Part shown: piece after piece, positions 8,251 to 16,357 of the stretch
Numbering within the stretch: position 1 is the first letter of the stretch
Layout: each line of letters starts with the position of its first letter
NCBI RefSeq assembly: GCF_006861655.1
Contig: NZ_SESI01000001.1
Coordinates: 694,328 to 758,327 of the forward strand
Direction: 5' to 3'
Source of the DNA: Halonotius roseus
GTDB taxonomy: Archaea; Halobacteriota; Halobacteria; Halobacteriales; Haloferacaceae
Length of the DNA: 64,000 bases
Notes under the pieces: model-generated
Told to the model about the DNA's origin: nothing
Seen by the model: the letters and a program-made list of their open reading frames with translations, nothing else
The model's database searches: none
Made by a program: the position numbers and the translations under genes

Positions 8251-9366
8251 TTAGTACAGCCTGTCGAGGGCAGCCGTCACCGCATCAGCGGCCGCCCGCA
8301 CGTCCGACAGCCGGACATACTCCCGGTCGGCGTGGGCGACCGCCCCCTCGTCGTCGGCCAACACGCCCGGCCCGAAGACGACCGTCGGCGCGGTCGGCGC
8401 GAAATGTGAGGCCTCCGTTGCCGCCCCGAAAGCCCGCACGTCGCCGCCGCTGGCGATCCGAAGCGCGTCGACGATGGCGGCGTCGCGGTCGGTGACAAAG
8501 GGGTCGGGAAATGGTGTCTCCGGATCGATGAGATCGACCGCGACGGACTGTTCGTCGGGTGCCTGCTCGGTGAGATGTGTCGCCAGCGACGCCGCAAACT
8601 CCTCGCTTGTCTCCGGCGGGACGCTCCGGCGATCGACGGTGAGTCGGCACTCATCCGGGACGCGGTTCGGCGTGTCGCCGCCGGCAACGATCGTCGGGGT
8701 GAGCTTTGGATCGCCGAGGAATTCGTCGCTGTCGGGGCCGATCGTATCATCGTAGCTTGCCAGCCCATCCAACACATGTCTGAGGCCGAAAACAGGGTTG
8801 TCGGCGGCCGGAACGCTGGCCGCGTGGCCACCGGCTCCCATCACCGTGATCTCGGCTTCACACTGCCCGCGGGCGGCGACACAGACGTCGAGATCAGTTG
8901 GCTCGCCGACGATGTAGCCGTCGGCCGCAAGCGTGCCCGCGAGAGCGGCCGCCCCGATCTGGGTGGTCTCCTCGTCGGGCGTGATCGCCAGCGTGAGCGT
9001 GCCCTCGTCGGGGTCGGTTCGGAGGAACGCCGCGAGCAACGCGGCCAGCGGCCCCTTCGCGTCGCAGGCACCCCGCCCGCGGACGATCTCGCCGTCGCGC
9101 TCGTAGGGGACGTGCGGGGCGACCGTGTCGATGTGGGTGTTGAGGACGATGTGGGGGCTCGCAGGATCGTCGCTGTCGTCAGCAGCGTCGCCCGCGCCAC
9201 GACTGACGAGCACGCTCCCGTGGTCGTCGATTCGGGGCGGGTGGCCCGCGTCGGTCAACGTCTCGACGAGAAGGTCACGCATCTCGTCGACGTGCTCGTG
9301 AGAGGGCGTTTTGACGGCTTGGGCGTGAAATTCCTCGATATCGAAGCCCATTGCTGCCTCACTCAC
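8251..9366 (-). CDS. dapE: M20 peptidase-family deacylase, probable succinyl-diaminopimelate desuccinylase
   Basis: 371 aa. Zn-peptidase motifs: HIDTVAPH (first metal His and catalytic Asp), GRGACDAKGPLAALLAAF (bridging Asp), and EETTQIG (general base Glu with metal Glu). A dimerisation/lid domain follows. A GTG start at 9366 overlaps the lysA stop (GTGA); an internal ATG at 9351 is the alternative. DapE hydrolyses N-succinyl-LL-diaminopimelate to LL-DAP plus succinate. M20 members are hard to separate from ArgE/LysK by sequence, but the dap context decides it. Confidence 0.87.
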   Translation of the reverse strand: MSEAAMGFDIEEFHAQAVKTPSHEHVDEMRDLLVETLTDAGHPPRIDDHGSVLVSRGAGDAADDSDDPASPHIVLNTHIDTVAPHVPYERDGEIVRGRGACDAKGPLAALLAAFLRTDPDEGTLTLAITPDEETTQIGAAALAGTLAADGYIVGEPTDLDVCVAARGQCEAEITVMGAGGHAASVPAADNPVFGLRHVLDGLASYDDTIGPDSDEFLGDPKLTPTIVAGGDTPNRVPDECRLTVDRRSVPPETSEEFAASLATHLTEQAPDEQSVAVDLIDPETPFPDPFVTDRDAAIVDALRIASGGDVRAFGAATEASHFAPTAPTVVFGPGVLADDEGAVAHADREYVRLSDVRAAADAVTAALDRLY

Positions 9367-10598
9367 TGTTCGACCCGCGTCACGTCGTCGAGCGTTTCGC
9401 GCCGTCGGACGACGCGGTCATCGCCGTCCTCAAGGGCGACTTCGGCGGGTCGCGGCTGGGAGTGGAACTGGCTGGCGAGTTCGTAGCCGTACGAGCCGGC
9501 GTTGCCGATAGTGAGGATATCGTCGCGCTCGGGCCGCGCGATGGGGCGGTCAGTCGCAAACACGTCCGCGCTCGTACAGACCGGGCCGCCGACGGTGACC
9601 GGTTCGGCCTCGCGGTCGGGCGCGCTGACGTTGCGCATGGGGTGGTAGGAGCCGAACATCGCCGGCCGGATGAGCGTAGCGAGGCTGGCGTCGACGCCAA
9701 CGACGGTCGCGGTCGGGGTTTCCTTGATCGTGTTGACCGTCGTCAGGATGAGGCCGGCGTCGGCGACGATGTAGCGGCCCGGCTCCAATTTGAGCTGGGC
9801 GTCGATCTCGCCGACCGCCGCTCTGACCATTTCGGCCGTTTTGTCGAGATCGAGTGGGGGTTCGTCCTCGCGGTAGGGGACGCCGAACCCGCCGCCGATG
9901 TCGACGAATTCGAGGTCGCCGACGCGGCGCGCCATCTCGCCGACGCGTTCGATAGCCTCACAGTGGTCTTCGAGGTCGTCGGTCAGAACGCCGCTGCCGG
10001 CATGCGAATGGAGGCCGACGAGATCGAACTCCTCGCGGACGCGCTCGGCGACTTCCGGCACTTGCTCGTAGGGAATCCCGAACTTGGCGTCGTTGCCGGT
10101 GGCGACTTTCTCGTGGTGACCCGTCCCGATACCGGGGTTGATTCGGATGGCGATGCGGCCATCGTAGCCGCGCTCGGCCAGCCGGTCGAGCGTGTCGGTC
10201 GCGCCGATAGTGATCGTCAACCCCGGTGCGTCGTCGGCGAGATCGACGGCGTAATCGAGGTCGTGATCCGGTGGGTTGACCGCAGTGTACTGGAGGGTGT
10301 TGGGGTCGGCTCCCGCGTCGATTGAGCGTTGGAGTTCACCCCACGCCGCACACTCGATGTCCGCGCCAACATCGAGCAGCGCGGAGAGGACGGACTGGCC
10401 GGTGTGGGCCTTCGCGGCGTACATGACGTGAGCGTCGGGAAACGCCGCCGAGAACCGCTGGTAGTTCGCCTGCACGCGGTCGAGATCGATCACGTACAGC
10501 GGCGTGTCGTGGGTCGCCGCGAGCGACCGAAGCTGCTGGTCGTCCCAGTCGGCCAGCCGGCGGACGGGCGGAGAGTCGGCGAGATCGGGTACAGCCAT
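9363..10598 (-). CDS. lysA: Diaminopimelate decarboxylase
   Basis: 411 aa fold-type III PLP enzyme. PLP lysine is Lys63 in VMYAAKAHTG. HSHAGSG and GGGFGVPY bind phosphate, EPGRYIVADAG follows, and the substrate-site Cys is in GPVCTSADVF. It decarboxylates meso-DAP to lysine, the final step of the pathway. The ATG at 10598 begins about 80 bases downstream (in its own direction) of a dispersed repeat copy, so the original upstream gene has been displaced. Translationally coupled to dapE. Confidence 0.95.
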   Translation of the reverse strand: MAVPDLADSPPVRRLADWDDQQLRSLAATHDTPLYVIDLDRVQANYQRFSAAFPDAHVMYAAKAHTGQSVLSALLDVGADIECAAWGELQRSIDAGADPNTLQYTAVNPPDHDLDYAVDLADDAPGLTITIGATDTLDRLAERGYDGRIAIRINPGIGTGHHEKVATGNDAKFGIPYEQVPEVAERVREEFDLVGLHSHAGSGVLTDDLEDHCEAIERVGEMARRVGDLEFVDIGGGFGVPYREDEPPLDLDKTAEMVRAAVGEIDAQLKLEPGRYIVADAGLILTTVNTIKETPTATVVGVDASLATLIRPAMFGSYHPMRNVSAPDREAEPVTVGGPVCTSADVFATDRPIARPERDDILTIGNAGSYGYELASQFHSQPRPAEVALEDGDDRVVRRRETLDDVTRVEQ

Positions 10599-10681
10599 TA
10601 CCTGTTGTGGGGGCGGTCAGCGATTCAATGCTTTGGTTCGGGTCGTCGTAATTCGCAGATGCGAAGTTGCGGTCGAAAAGA

Positions 10682-10977
10682 GTGTAGAAAGCCCTCGACG
10701 CGCTCGACCACCGAAAGCCTCGCTCCGCTCGGCTTTCGAGGTTCTGCTCGCTTACGCTCGCAGAACTCCCGGGACTCGCTGCGCGCTTCGTCGCTCGCGG
10801 TGCTCGCTCCTGCAGTGCTTGCGTCGTCCGGGTTCGTCGGGCGCGTCTCGCCCTTTCAGTCTACCAGAAGCGGAGCTTCTGGTCGCCCGAAAATCTTCGA
10901 TTTTCGCAGGCCGCCAGGGCGTGGTTTGGTCGGGCAGTCGACCCAGCCAGATGGCTGTTGGTCTCTAAACACCACCC
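10682..10977 (+). repeat. Dispersed hairpin-bearing repeat, copy A
   Basis: About 296 bases, beginning TGTAGAAAGCCCTCGACG and ending near TCTCTAAACACC. The scaffold shared with the other copies includes CCCGGGACTCGCTGCGCGC, CTCCTGCAGTGCTTGCG, CGTCCGGGTTCG, TCTCGCCCTTTCAGT and CCGCCAGGGCGTG. Copy A carries four inserted palindromes: 10712-10738, 10741-10766, 10864-10882 (CCAGAAGC-GGA-GCTTCTGG) and 10888-10906 (CGAAAATC-TTC-GATTTTCG). No ORF is convincing here. The rest of 10599-10999 is the lysA upstream region, with nothing else seen. Copy A and copy D form an inverted pair around the membrane-protein gene. Confidence 0.85.
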
Positions 10978-10999
10978 GGTGCCCGAGTGGTAGCTCACC

Positions 11000-12649
11000 C
11001 TACCCGGAGGCGTTGGCGGGCTCGTAGCTGATCGATGGTTGTTGGCCGGGTTCGACCGGAATGCGGGCGATCTCGGTTCCGTCGGCGTCGGTGACGACGA
11101 TATAGTAGGCGACATTCGGATCGTCAGGCGCGGGCTCGGTGTCGACGTTGTCGAGGTCGTCGGCGTCGCCGCCAGCGAGGAACTCTCGCACCGACTCGGT
11201 GTCGCCGAGTTCGACCGCCTCGCCGCTGGACGCGCTGACGAAGACGCTGCGACTGATGTCGGTGTTATCGACCGGGACGACCTTGCTGTGCCACCAGAGT
11301 TCGTCGTTGATGAACACCGGGATCGGTTCGACGACTTGGAAGTTGTCGCCCCAGCCGGTCTGGGAGTCCTCGCTGCGGACGATCCCCATCGCCCGCTCGG
11401 GGCCGGTCAGCGTCTCGCCTTCCGAACCGAAGTATCGGAGCTCGCCGGTCGCGGCGTCGATAAACCAGATCTCATCGAGCCCGCGGGTGTCCTCGCCGTA
11501 CGGTTCCATCGCGGTCACGTAGCTCATCCGTTCGCCCTCTAAGTCGATCACGAACGGCTGGCTGTTGCCCGCGCCAGCCGGCAGCGTGGCGACCTCGACT
11601 TCGCCCGCGTGTTCGCCGACGACCTCAAGCTGGTTGATGATGCCGTTGCGGTAGCCGAGTGATTCCATCTGCCGGCGGCTGTTGTACAGCGGGTAGAGCC
11701 GCTGACCCTCAAGGATCTCGCTGGCTTGGGCTTCCTCAGGCGAGAGGTGATCGATAGTGCCGTTCGTGTGCAGCAGCGCGCCGCCGTCCCAGACCGGCAC
11801 TGTATGCGGGAGCGGCGTCAGCCGCCACTCATGAACCGTCTTGGGGTAGTACATGTAGGCCTGCCCGTCGTGGGTGAACTCGACGGCATCATCGAAATAC
11901 TGGGTGAGGTAGTCGGTCGTCCGGAGGTTCCACGCCGAGCCGCGATGAAGGTACATCCCCTCACCGATGGCGAACGTCTGGTTATCGTAGGCGGTGATCT
12001 CCCGATCCTCCATCCGCGTCATATCCGAGAGCAACACGCCGCGTTGGTTGCTCAACAGCTTGTTGCGGAAGCCGTCGGGTTCGATGGCGTACGACCACGC
12101 CAGCGAGCCGTCCTCGGCGCGGGCGATGTCGCTGGGGCCGAGTCGATGCGTGCGGTAGGAGACCGATCCTCTGGTCTGTACGTCGGCGACCGCCCGCGGC
12201 GCGATCCGGGGGTTCTCGGCGTTGACACGGGGGAACTCCTGGATTTGGTCGGCCTCACCCATCGTCTCCTGGGCGAGGGTTCGCTCGGTGACCATCCCTG
12301 CTGGCACCGAGTAGACAAAGCCGAGGAGCAAGCCAACGGTGAAGACGACGACAAGGAGCCCGAGTTTTTGATTCGCCGACGCCGACAACAACGGCGAAAC
12401 GGTCGTCGACATCCCGTCGACCGGCGCGCCAGCGAGCGGGGGGAGAAACCACAGCGCGGTCGCGGCGACAACGGTTGTCCCGATGACGAGGAGGCCGAAT
12501 GGGCTGTAGAGCGTTTGATACACGAGACCATGCAACAGCGGTCGTACCGCGTAGGCGACGGCGACGACCACCAGAAAGCCGGCAAGCCGCCTGCCGAGAT
12601 GTCGTTGGAGGTTGACATCCGCAAAGCGGAGACCAAAGCGTTCGTTCAC
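11000..12649 (-). CDS. Membrane-anchored protein with large extracytoplasmic domain, unknown function
   Basis: 549 aa from GTG 12649 (reads VNERFGLRFADVN); longer frames would enter the flanking repeat. Two hydrophobic hairpin regions near the N-terminus (GRRLAGFLVVVAVAYAV, about 17-33, and a pair before GAPVDG) and a helix LGLLVVVFTVGLLLGFVY (about 100-118) precede roughly 400 residues of beta-rich, Tyr/Trp-rich domain with motifs YMYYPKTVHEW and WFIDAATGELRYFG. The latter resembles PepSY-like or beta-propeller strands. I do not recognise the family. It lies where a dap gene would be expected and is enclosed by inverted repeat copies. Confidence 0.72.
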   Translation of the reverse strand: MNERFGLRFADVNLQRHLGRRLAGFLVVVAVAYAVRPLLHGLVYQTLYSPFGLLVIGTTVVAATALWFLPPLAGAPVDGMSTTVSPLLSASANQKLGLLVVVFTVGLLLGFVYSVPAGMVTERTLAQETMGEADQIQEFPRVNAENPRIAPRAVADVQTRGSVSYRTHRLGPSDIARAEDGSLAWSYAIEPDGFRNKLLSNQRGVLLSDMTRMEDREITAYDNQTFAIGEGMYLHRGSAWNLRTTDYLTQYFDDAVEFTHDGQAYMYYPKTVHEWRLTPLPHTVPVWDGGALLHTNGTIDHLSPEEAQASEILEGQRLYPLYNSRRQMESLGYRNGIINQLEVVGEHAGEVEVATLPAGAGNSQPFVIDLEGERMSYVTAMEPYGEDTRGLDEIWFIDAATGELRYFGSEGETLTGPERAMGIVRSEDSQTGWGDNFQVVEPIPVFINDELWWHSKVVPVDNTDISRSVFVSASSGEAVELGDTESVREFLAGGDADDLDNVDTEPAPDDPNVAYYIVVTDADGTEIARIPVEPGQQPSISYEPANASG

Positions 12650-12834
12650 AGCGATTGTTGGCCGAGCCGCCTGTTGATTCTTTCTACTCTGAGGAGGCCA
12701 GTGAGTAGAGACACCGAGCAAGCAGGTGGGTCGGCCGATTGATCAGATCACGCCCTGGCGGACTGAAAGGGCGAGGCAGGGTCGGCGAACCCGGACGTTC
12801 ACGAGAGCAGCTCTCGTGAGCCAACCAGAAATCT

Positions 12835-13755
12835 CTGCCCAGTAGGATCGATAGACTGCACTGGAATTCACTGTCGTAAGCGTCGCAGAATATTGTAGAC
12901 GACGGCGATGAGAATTATCTCACGAAATTGGAGGAACCACGATCGAGCACTGACGCTCGTCGAGATGGTACGCTTGATGGCCGAGAACGCTGTCTCGGCC
13001 ATCCAGCGCTGGCCATAGCCGGCGTCTTTGAGCCTACCGTTGTGTGCGCGGTCGTGGTCAGTGAACTCGCGGTATTTGATGACTGGCTCGATGCCAGCAG
13101 CGTTCAATTCTGTCCGAAACGGCATCGAATCGTAGCCTTTGTCGCCGAGTAGCCGCTGCAGGTCGCCCGCATTCCGGCGGGCGACCTGCCGGCCAATCGG
13201 ATTGTCATCTTTCCCGCTAGTCGTGCAATGGACATCAGTAATCAACAACGAATCGATGTCCACGAGGGCTGTCACTTTCAGTGCTGAACGTTTGTAGCCA
13301 CTGCGTTGGGCGTAGTGCTGGCTGATTTTCCCCCGAGAGAAGCCTGTCGCATCAACTGCTCCATCATACGAACCCTGCTGGCCCGTCAGCGCCAGCAGGG
13401 TTCGCCAGTGACTCATTGGGAGTTGTTTGAACCAATCACACAGCGTCGTGAAATGAGGCGGATACCGTAAACCAAGCTCTGCGAGAATTCCCGGCATCTC
13501 GCTCAACAAATCAACTGTCTCTCGGTACGATTTGCCGAATTTGATGCGAACGCAGTGTAACGCTAGCATTGTCCACTCTGCGAACCGGCCGCCACCACTT
13601 GGGGCGGCCGGTTCGCTTGGATCTGCGACAATCATTTGAGCTAGCCTCACGCACTCTCTGGTGAAGCAACGGATTTCCGATTTCATTTCATCCGTTGCTT
13701 CGCTCCCAATAAAATTAGCCTATCCGCTCCGCCAGCTAGCGATTCTACTGAGCAG
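12835..13755 (-). mobile_element. IS5-family insertion sequence, complete, 921 bp
   Basis: Left end CTGCCCAGTAGGATCGATAG (12835-12854) and right end, reverse-complemented, CTGCTCAGTAGAATCGCTAG match at 17 of 20 positions. Flanking 6-base direct repeats AAATCT lie at 12829-12834 and 13756-13761. One intact transposase gene fills the element. Ends, target duplication and intact ORF together suggest a recent, possibly active insertion. The element sits inside a hairpin of repeat copy D. Confidence 0.88.
12868..13686 (-). CDS. IS5-family DDE transposase
   Basis: 272 aa, intact. The first catalytic Asp is in DGAVDATGFSRG, the second in LLGDKGYDSM, and the C-terminal signature YGQRWMAETAFSAIK matches exactly the IS5 pattern Y-x2-R-x3-E-x6-K. 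An N-terminal part CVRIKFGKSYRETVDLL and HFTTLCDWFKQLP is the usual helix-turn-helix/transposase lead. It catalyses cut-and-paste movement of its own element. Start ATG 13686 lies just inside the right end; the gene stops 33 bases before the left end. Confidence 0.95.
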   Translation of the reverse strand: MKSEIRCFTRECVRLAQMIVADPSEPAAPSGGGRFAEWTMLALHCVRIKFGKSYRETVDLLSEMPGILAELGLRYPPHFTTLCDWFKQLPMSHWRTLLALTGQQGSYDGAVDATGFSRGKISQHYAQRSGYKRSALKVTALVDIDSLLITDVHCTTSGKDDNPIGRQVARRNAGDLQRLLGDKGYDSMPFRTELNAAGIEPVIKYREFTDHDRAHNGRLKDAGYGQRWMAETAFSAIKRTISTSVSARSWFLQFREIILIAVVYNILRRLRQ

Positions 13756-13962
13756 AAATCTCCGATTTCTGGTGACGACGCAAGCACTGCAGGAGCGAAC
13801 GCAGTGAGCGACGAAGTCGTTCGAAAATCGAAGATTTTCGTGATGACGAGAGAGCTTGCTCTCTCGAACCACGCGCAGCGAGTCCCGGGAGTCGAGCCTG
13901 CCGAGGGCTTTCTAAATCTATTCGTCGTACACAACTACGGATCTGAACACGACGCCGTAGCG

Positions 13963-14802
13963 TTACTCCCGCAACGCGTCTTCCTGCTGGGTCGCTTCCA
14001 GCGTGTCCTCCTCAACGTCGGTGGCGACGACCGCCGGCTTGTACGCGCCGCCCTCAAAGAGGTCGTGCTCGCTGACGGAGGATTCGACGAACCGAGTGAA
14101 CGCGCGGCGTTCCGAGGGCAGGTGGCCGTAGATGACCTCCTCCTCGACGAGATCGTAGACCGGGATCCGCGGCGTCAACAGCGTATTCTCGCCGATAATC
14201 GAGTGTTCGCCGATCTTGAAGCCCGACGTGACGCGGCAGCCCGCACCCAGTGAGACACCGTCTTCGATGATGACGGGCGCGCCTTCGACCGGTTCGAGGA
14301 CGCCGCCGATCAGCGTGTTCGCACCGAGTTTGACGTTTTGCCCGAGTTGGGCGCACGACCCAACCGTGTCGCAGGAGTCGACGAGCGTGCCGTCGCCGAC
14401 GTAGGCACCGATGTTGACGAAGGAGGGACTCATCATGATGCAGTCCTCGCCGAGGTAGGCACCGCGGCGGATCGTCGTTCCGTCGGGCGTGTTGCGCGTG
14501 CCGCGCTCGGCGAGGTCGTCGGTGCGACGCAGCGGGAGGACGTCGTTGTAGCTGACGCCGCCGTACTCCTGTGGTTGGTTGTGTCGGAGGGTGAAATTGA
14601 GGAGAATCCCCTCTTTGACCCACGCGTTGGCCTCCCACGAGGTCACGCTGTCGCCGGTTTTCTCGGCGGCGCGCACCTCGCCGGCTTCGAGGGCTTCGAG
14701 GAAGGCCTCAAGCGTGGCGAGATCGTCGTCGGTCGCGTCGTCAGCGGTGAGACCGTCATCGTAGCGGTTCCAGAGAGCCGTAATCTCGGATTCGAGTGTC
14801 AT
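13963..14802 (-). CDS. dapD: Tetrahydrodipicolinate N-succinyltransferase
   Basis: 279 aa from ATG 14802 (MTLESEITALWNRYDDG). The C-terminal two thirds is a left-handed beta-helix of hexapeptide repeats (GAYLGEDCIM, GAYVGDGTLV, GQNVKLGANTLIGG, GAGCRVTSGFKIGEHSIIGE) with the DapD hallmark MMSPSFVNIGAYVG. It uses succinyl-CoA to acylate tetrahydrodipicolinate, placing this organism in the succinylase branch of DAP/lysine synthesis. Upstream in-frame ATG at 14901 is not favoured. Its 3' end abuts repeat copy D (38 bases). Confidence 0.93.
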   Translation of the reverse strand: MTLESEITALWNRYDDGLTADDATDDDLATLEAFLEALEAGEVRAAEKTGDSVTSWEANAWVKEGILLNFTLRHNQPQEYGGVSYNDVLPLRRTDDLAERGTRNTPDGTTIRRGAYLGEDCIMMSPSFVNIGAYVGDGTLVDSCDTVGSCAQLGQNVKLGANTLIGGVLEPVEGAPVIIEDGVSLGAGCRVTSGFKIGEHSIIGENTLLTPRIPVYDLVEEEVIYGHLPSERRAFTRFVESSVSEHDLFEGGAYKPAVVATDVEEDTLEATQQEDALRE

Positions 14803-15021
14803 AGGGAAGCTCTCTCGCTGAGGGGTTTGTATCCGATGGTTTTCGGCAACACAGCGGTCATTACCGACCGGAAGTCTAGAGAGTCTTCGAACGGAGTCCA
14901 AACGGAACCTGACAAACCCTCATATAGCGACGAGGCGATAGGTGTGATATGAACGGTACCGCGGTGACCACGCTGACAAGCCAGCACAGGCGGTCGAACA
15001 TCGCAGAGGGAGCTGTGACCC

Positions 15022-15711
15022 ATGACCGATAGCCCGACACGCCGAGGGTTCCTCGGCACGGCCGCGACAGCAGCAGCCGTCGGGCTCGCCGGCTGTACCG
15101 GTGGTGGTGGCGGCAACGGCGACGACGAGGCCGGCGTCGCCCTCGCCGACCATCCGCTGGGCGAGGATCTCGATCGATGGCCGCATCTCGGCCCCGATCC
15201 CTTCGAGGCACCCGCGACGCTCGTGGTGCTCGACGACCCCTCGTGCTTGCGGTGTGCGACGTTCCACCAGAACACGATCACCGAATTGGAATCCAGCTAC
15301 GTCGCCGACGGCGACCTCGCTATCGCCGTCCGGCCATACCCCGTCGTCTACCCGTGGGGCGAGCCGGCGGCCCACATCTTGGAGGCGACGATCCCCCGCG
15401 ACGAGGGCGTTTTCTGGGATCTACTGGAGCACTATTTCGCCGACCAGGACGCCTTCAACACCGACAACGTCCGCAGCCGAAGCGAAACGTGGCTCGACGA
15501 AAACACCGATCTCGACGCGGCCGCCGTCATCGACGACGCCGATTCCGACGCCGCGACGAGCCGAATCGAGGCGACACTTTCAGCCGGCGAGGAAGCCGGT
15601 GCTGGCAGCGTCACGCCGGCAACGTTCGCGTTCGTCGACGGCACGCTCCGAACGTCGCTGAACGGCAGCGTCAGCACGAACACCGTCGAAACCGCCCTCG
15701 AACTCGGATGA
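15022..15711 (+). CDS. DsbA-like thioredoxin-fold lipoprotein
   Basis: 229 aa. Twin-arginine signal TRRGFLGTA leads to lipobox LAGC (Cys25), then a Gly-rich linker, so it is exported folded and lipid-anchored outside the cell. The thioredoxin-fold domain has DDPSCLRCATF with the redox pair Cys75-x-x-Cys78, and a cis-Pro-like SVTPATFAFVDG near the C-terminus. Likely thiol-disulphide exchange on surface proteins. The next gene, a membrane protein with its own CxxC, overlaps by ATGA, which suggests a redox partner. Reads opposite to the surrounding dap genes. Confidence 0.85.
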   Translation: MTDSPTRRGFLGTAATAAAVGLAGCTGGGGGNGDDEAGVALADHPLGEDLDRWPHLGPDPFEAPATLVVLDDPSCLRCATFHQNTITELESSYVADGDLAIAVRPYPVVYPWGEPAAHILEATIPRDEGVFWDLLEHYFADQDAFNTDNVRSRSETWLDENTDLDAAAVIDDADSDAATSRIEATLSAGEEAGAGSVTPATFAFVDGTLRTSLNGSVSTNTVETALELG

Positions 15712-16319
15712 GCCGACTCACGACGCGGCTCGGGCGACGACTGCCGACGCGCCGGAGTGACCTCCGGCTGGTCGGGCGAACCCTCCGGCTGGTGTTGTCG
15801 ATCCCGGCGTATGCGGTCTTCGCGCTGCTCGCCGCGTGGTTGTCGCTGACGCTGTTCGCCCTCTCACAGAACCTCACGCTGACGGCCGACCTGATCGTCG
15901 GCGGGTCGCTGCCGCTGGCGGACCGGATCGTCCTCGTCGTCGAGCAGTACCCCTTCATCGGGACGACCTACGGCGTCGTCGACGGGATCGCGCTGCTCGT
16001 CGTGGTGACGCTCGTCGGGAGCAACCTCGCGCTCGTGGCCTATCACGTCCGCGAGCACGACCTCTCGGCGGCCGGCAGCGGCGGCAGCGCGGTCGGCGTC
16101 CTCCTCGGGATTCTCGGGGCGGGCTGTGCGGCCTGTGGCTCGGCGGTTCTGCTGGGCGTGCTCTCGCTGTTCGGCGCGAGCGGGCTCGTCCTCCTGTTGC
16201 CACTGGGCGGGCTCGAACTCTCGCTGTTGGCCGTCGTCGCGCTGCTGGTGTCGACCTACTGGCTCGCCGACGGCATGCGCGGCGGCGAAATACGGGGCTG
16301 TCCGGTCGCTATCGAGTGA
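15708..16319 (+). CDS. Membrane protein with intramembrane CxxC, partner of DsbA-like lipoprotein
   Basis: 203 aa, basic N-terminus then about five or six transmembrane helices. The motif LGAGCAACGSAVLLG puts Cys140 and Cys143 at a helix start. Start ATG overlaps the stop of the DsbA-like gene (ATGA 15708-15711). Placement beside a thioredoxin-fold lipoprotein suggests it passes electrons to or from it, as DsbB/VKOR or CcdA do, but it is not obviously a member of those families. A second protein with a comparable Cys pair occurs at 43.1-43.8 kb. Confidence 0.65.
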   Translation: MSRLTTRLGRRLPTRRSDLRLVGRTLRLVLSIPAYAVFALLAAWLSLTLFALSQNLTLTADLIVGGSLPLADRIVLVVEQYPFIGTTYGVVDGIALLVVVTLVGSNLALVAYHVREHDLSAAGSGGSAVGVLLGILGAGCAACGSAVLLGVLSLFGASGLVLLLPLGGLELSLLAVVALLVSTYWLADGMRGGEIRGCPVAIE

Positions 16320-16357
16320 TCGGGCTGTGTAGATAGCAAATCTCGACACCACCCGAA

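Larger units (their letters stand above)
12703..13925 (-). repeat. Dispersed hairpin-bearing repeat, copy D (split by an IS)
   Basis: The same repeat as copy A, in reverse orientation, in two pieces: 12703-12834 and 13756-13925, separated by the insertion sequence. Read on the minus strand it starts AGAAAGCCCTCGGC (near 13920) and ends GTCTCTACTC. Its palindromes are 13847-13866 (CGAGAGAGC-TT-GCTCTCTCG), 13822-13840 (CGAAAATC-GAA-GATTTTCG), 12799-12819 (TCACGAGAGC-A-GCTCTCGTGA), and CCAGAAATC-TCC-GATTTCTGG, which is the IS target. Removing the IS and one target copy restores that palindrome. Confidence 0.85.

Noticed and set aside
10977-11010. tRNA-like string GCCCGAGTGGTAGCTCA near the end of repeat A
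   Set aside because: No cloverleaf can be formed; it is the 3' end of the membrane-protein gene and its spacer.
10682-13925. Repeat copies considered as MITEs of the local IS
   Set aside because: Repeat ends do not match the IS terminal repeats, and no target duplication was seen around any repeat copy.
15177-15707. N-terminal extension of the CxxC membrane protein
   Set aside because: The extension is an Arg-rich out-of-frame reading of the DsbA-like gene; the ATGA start at 15708 fits both frame and topology.
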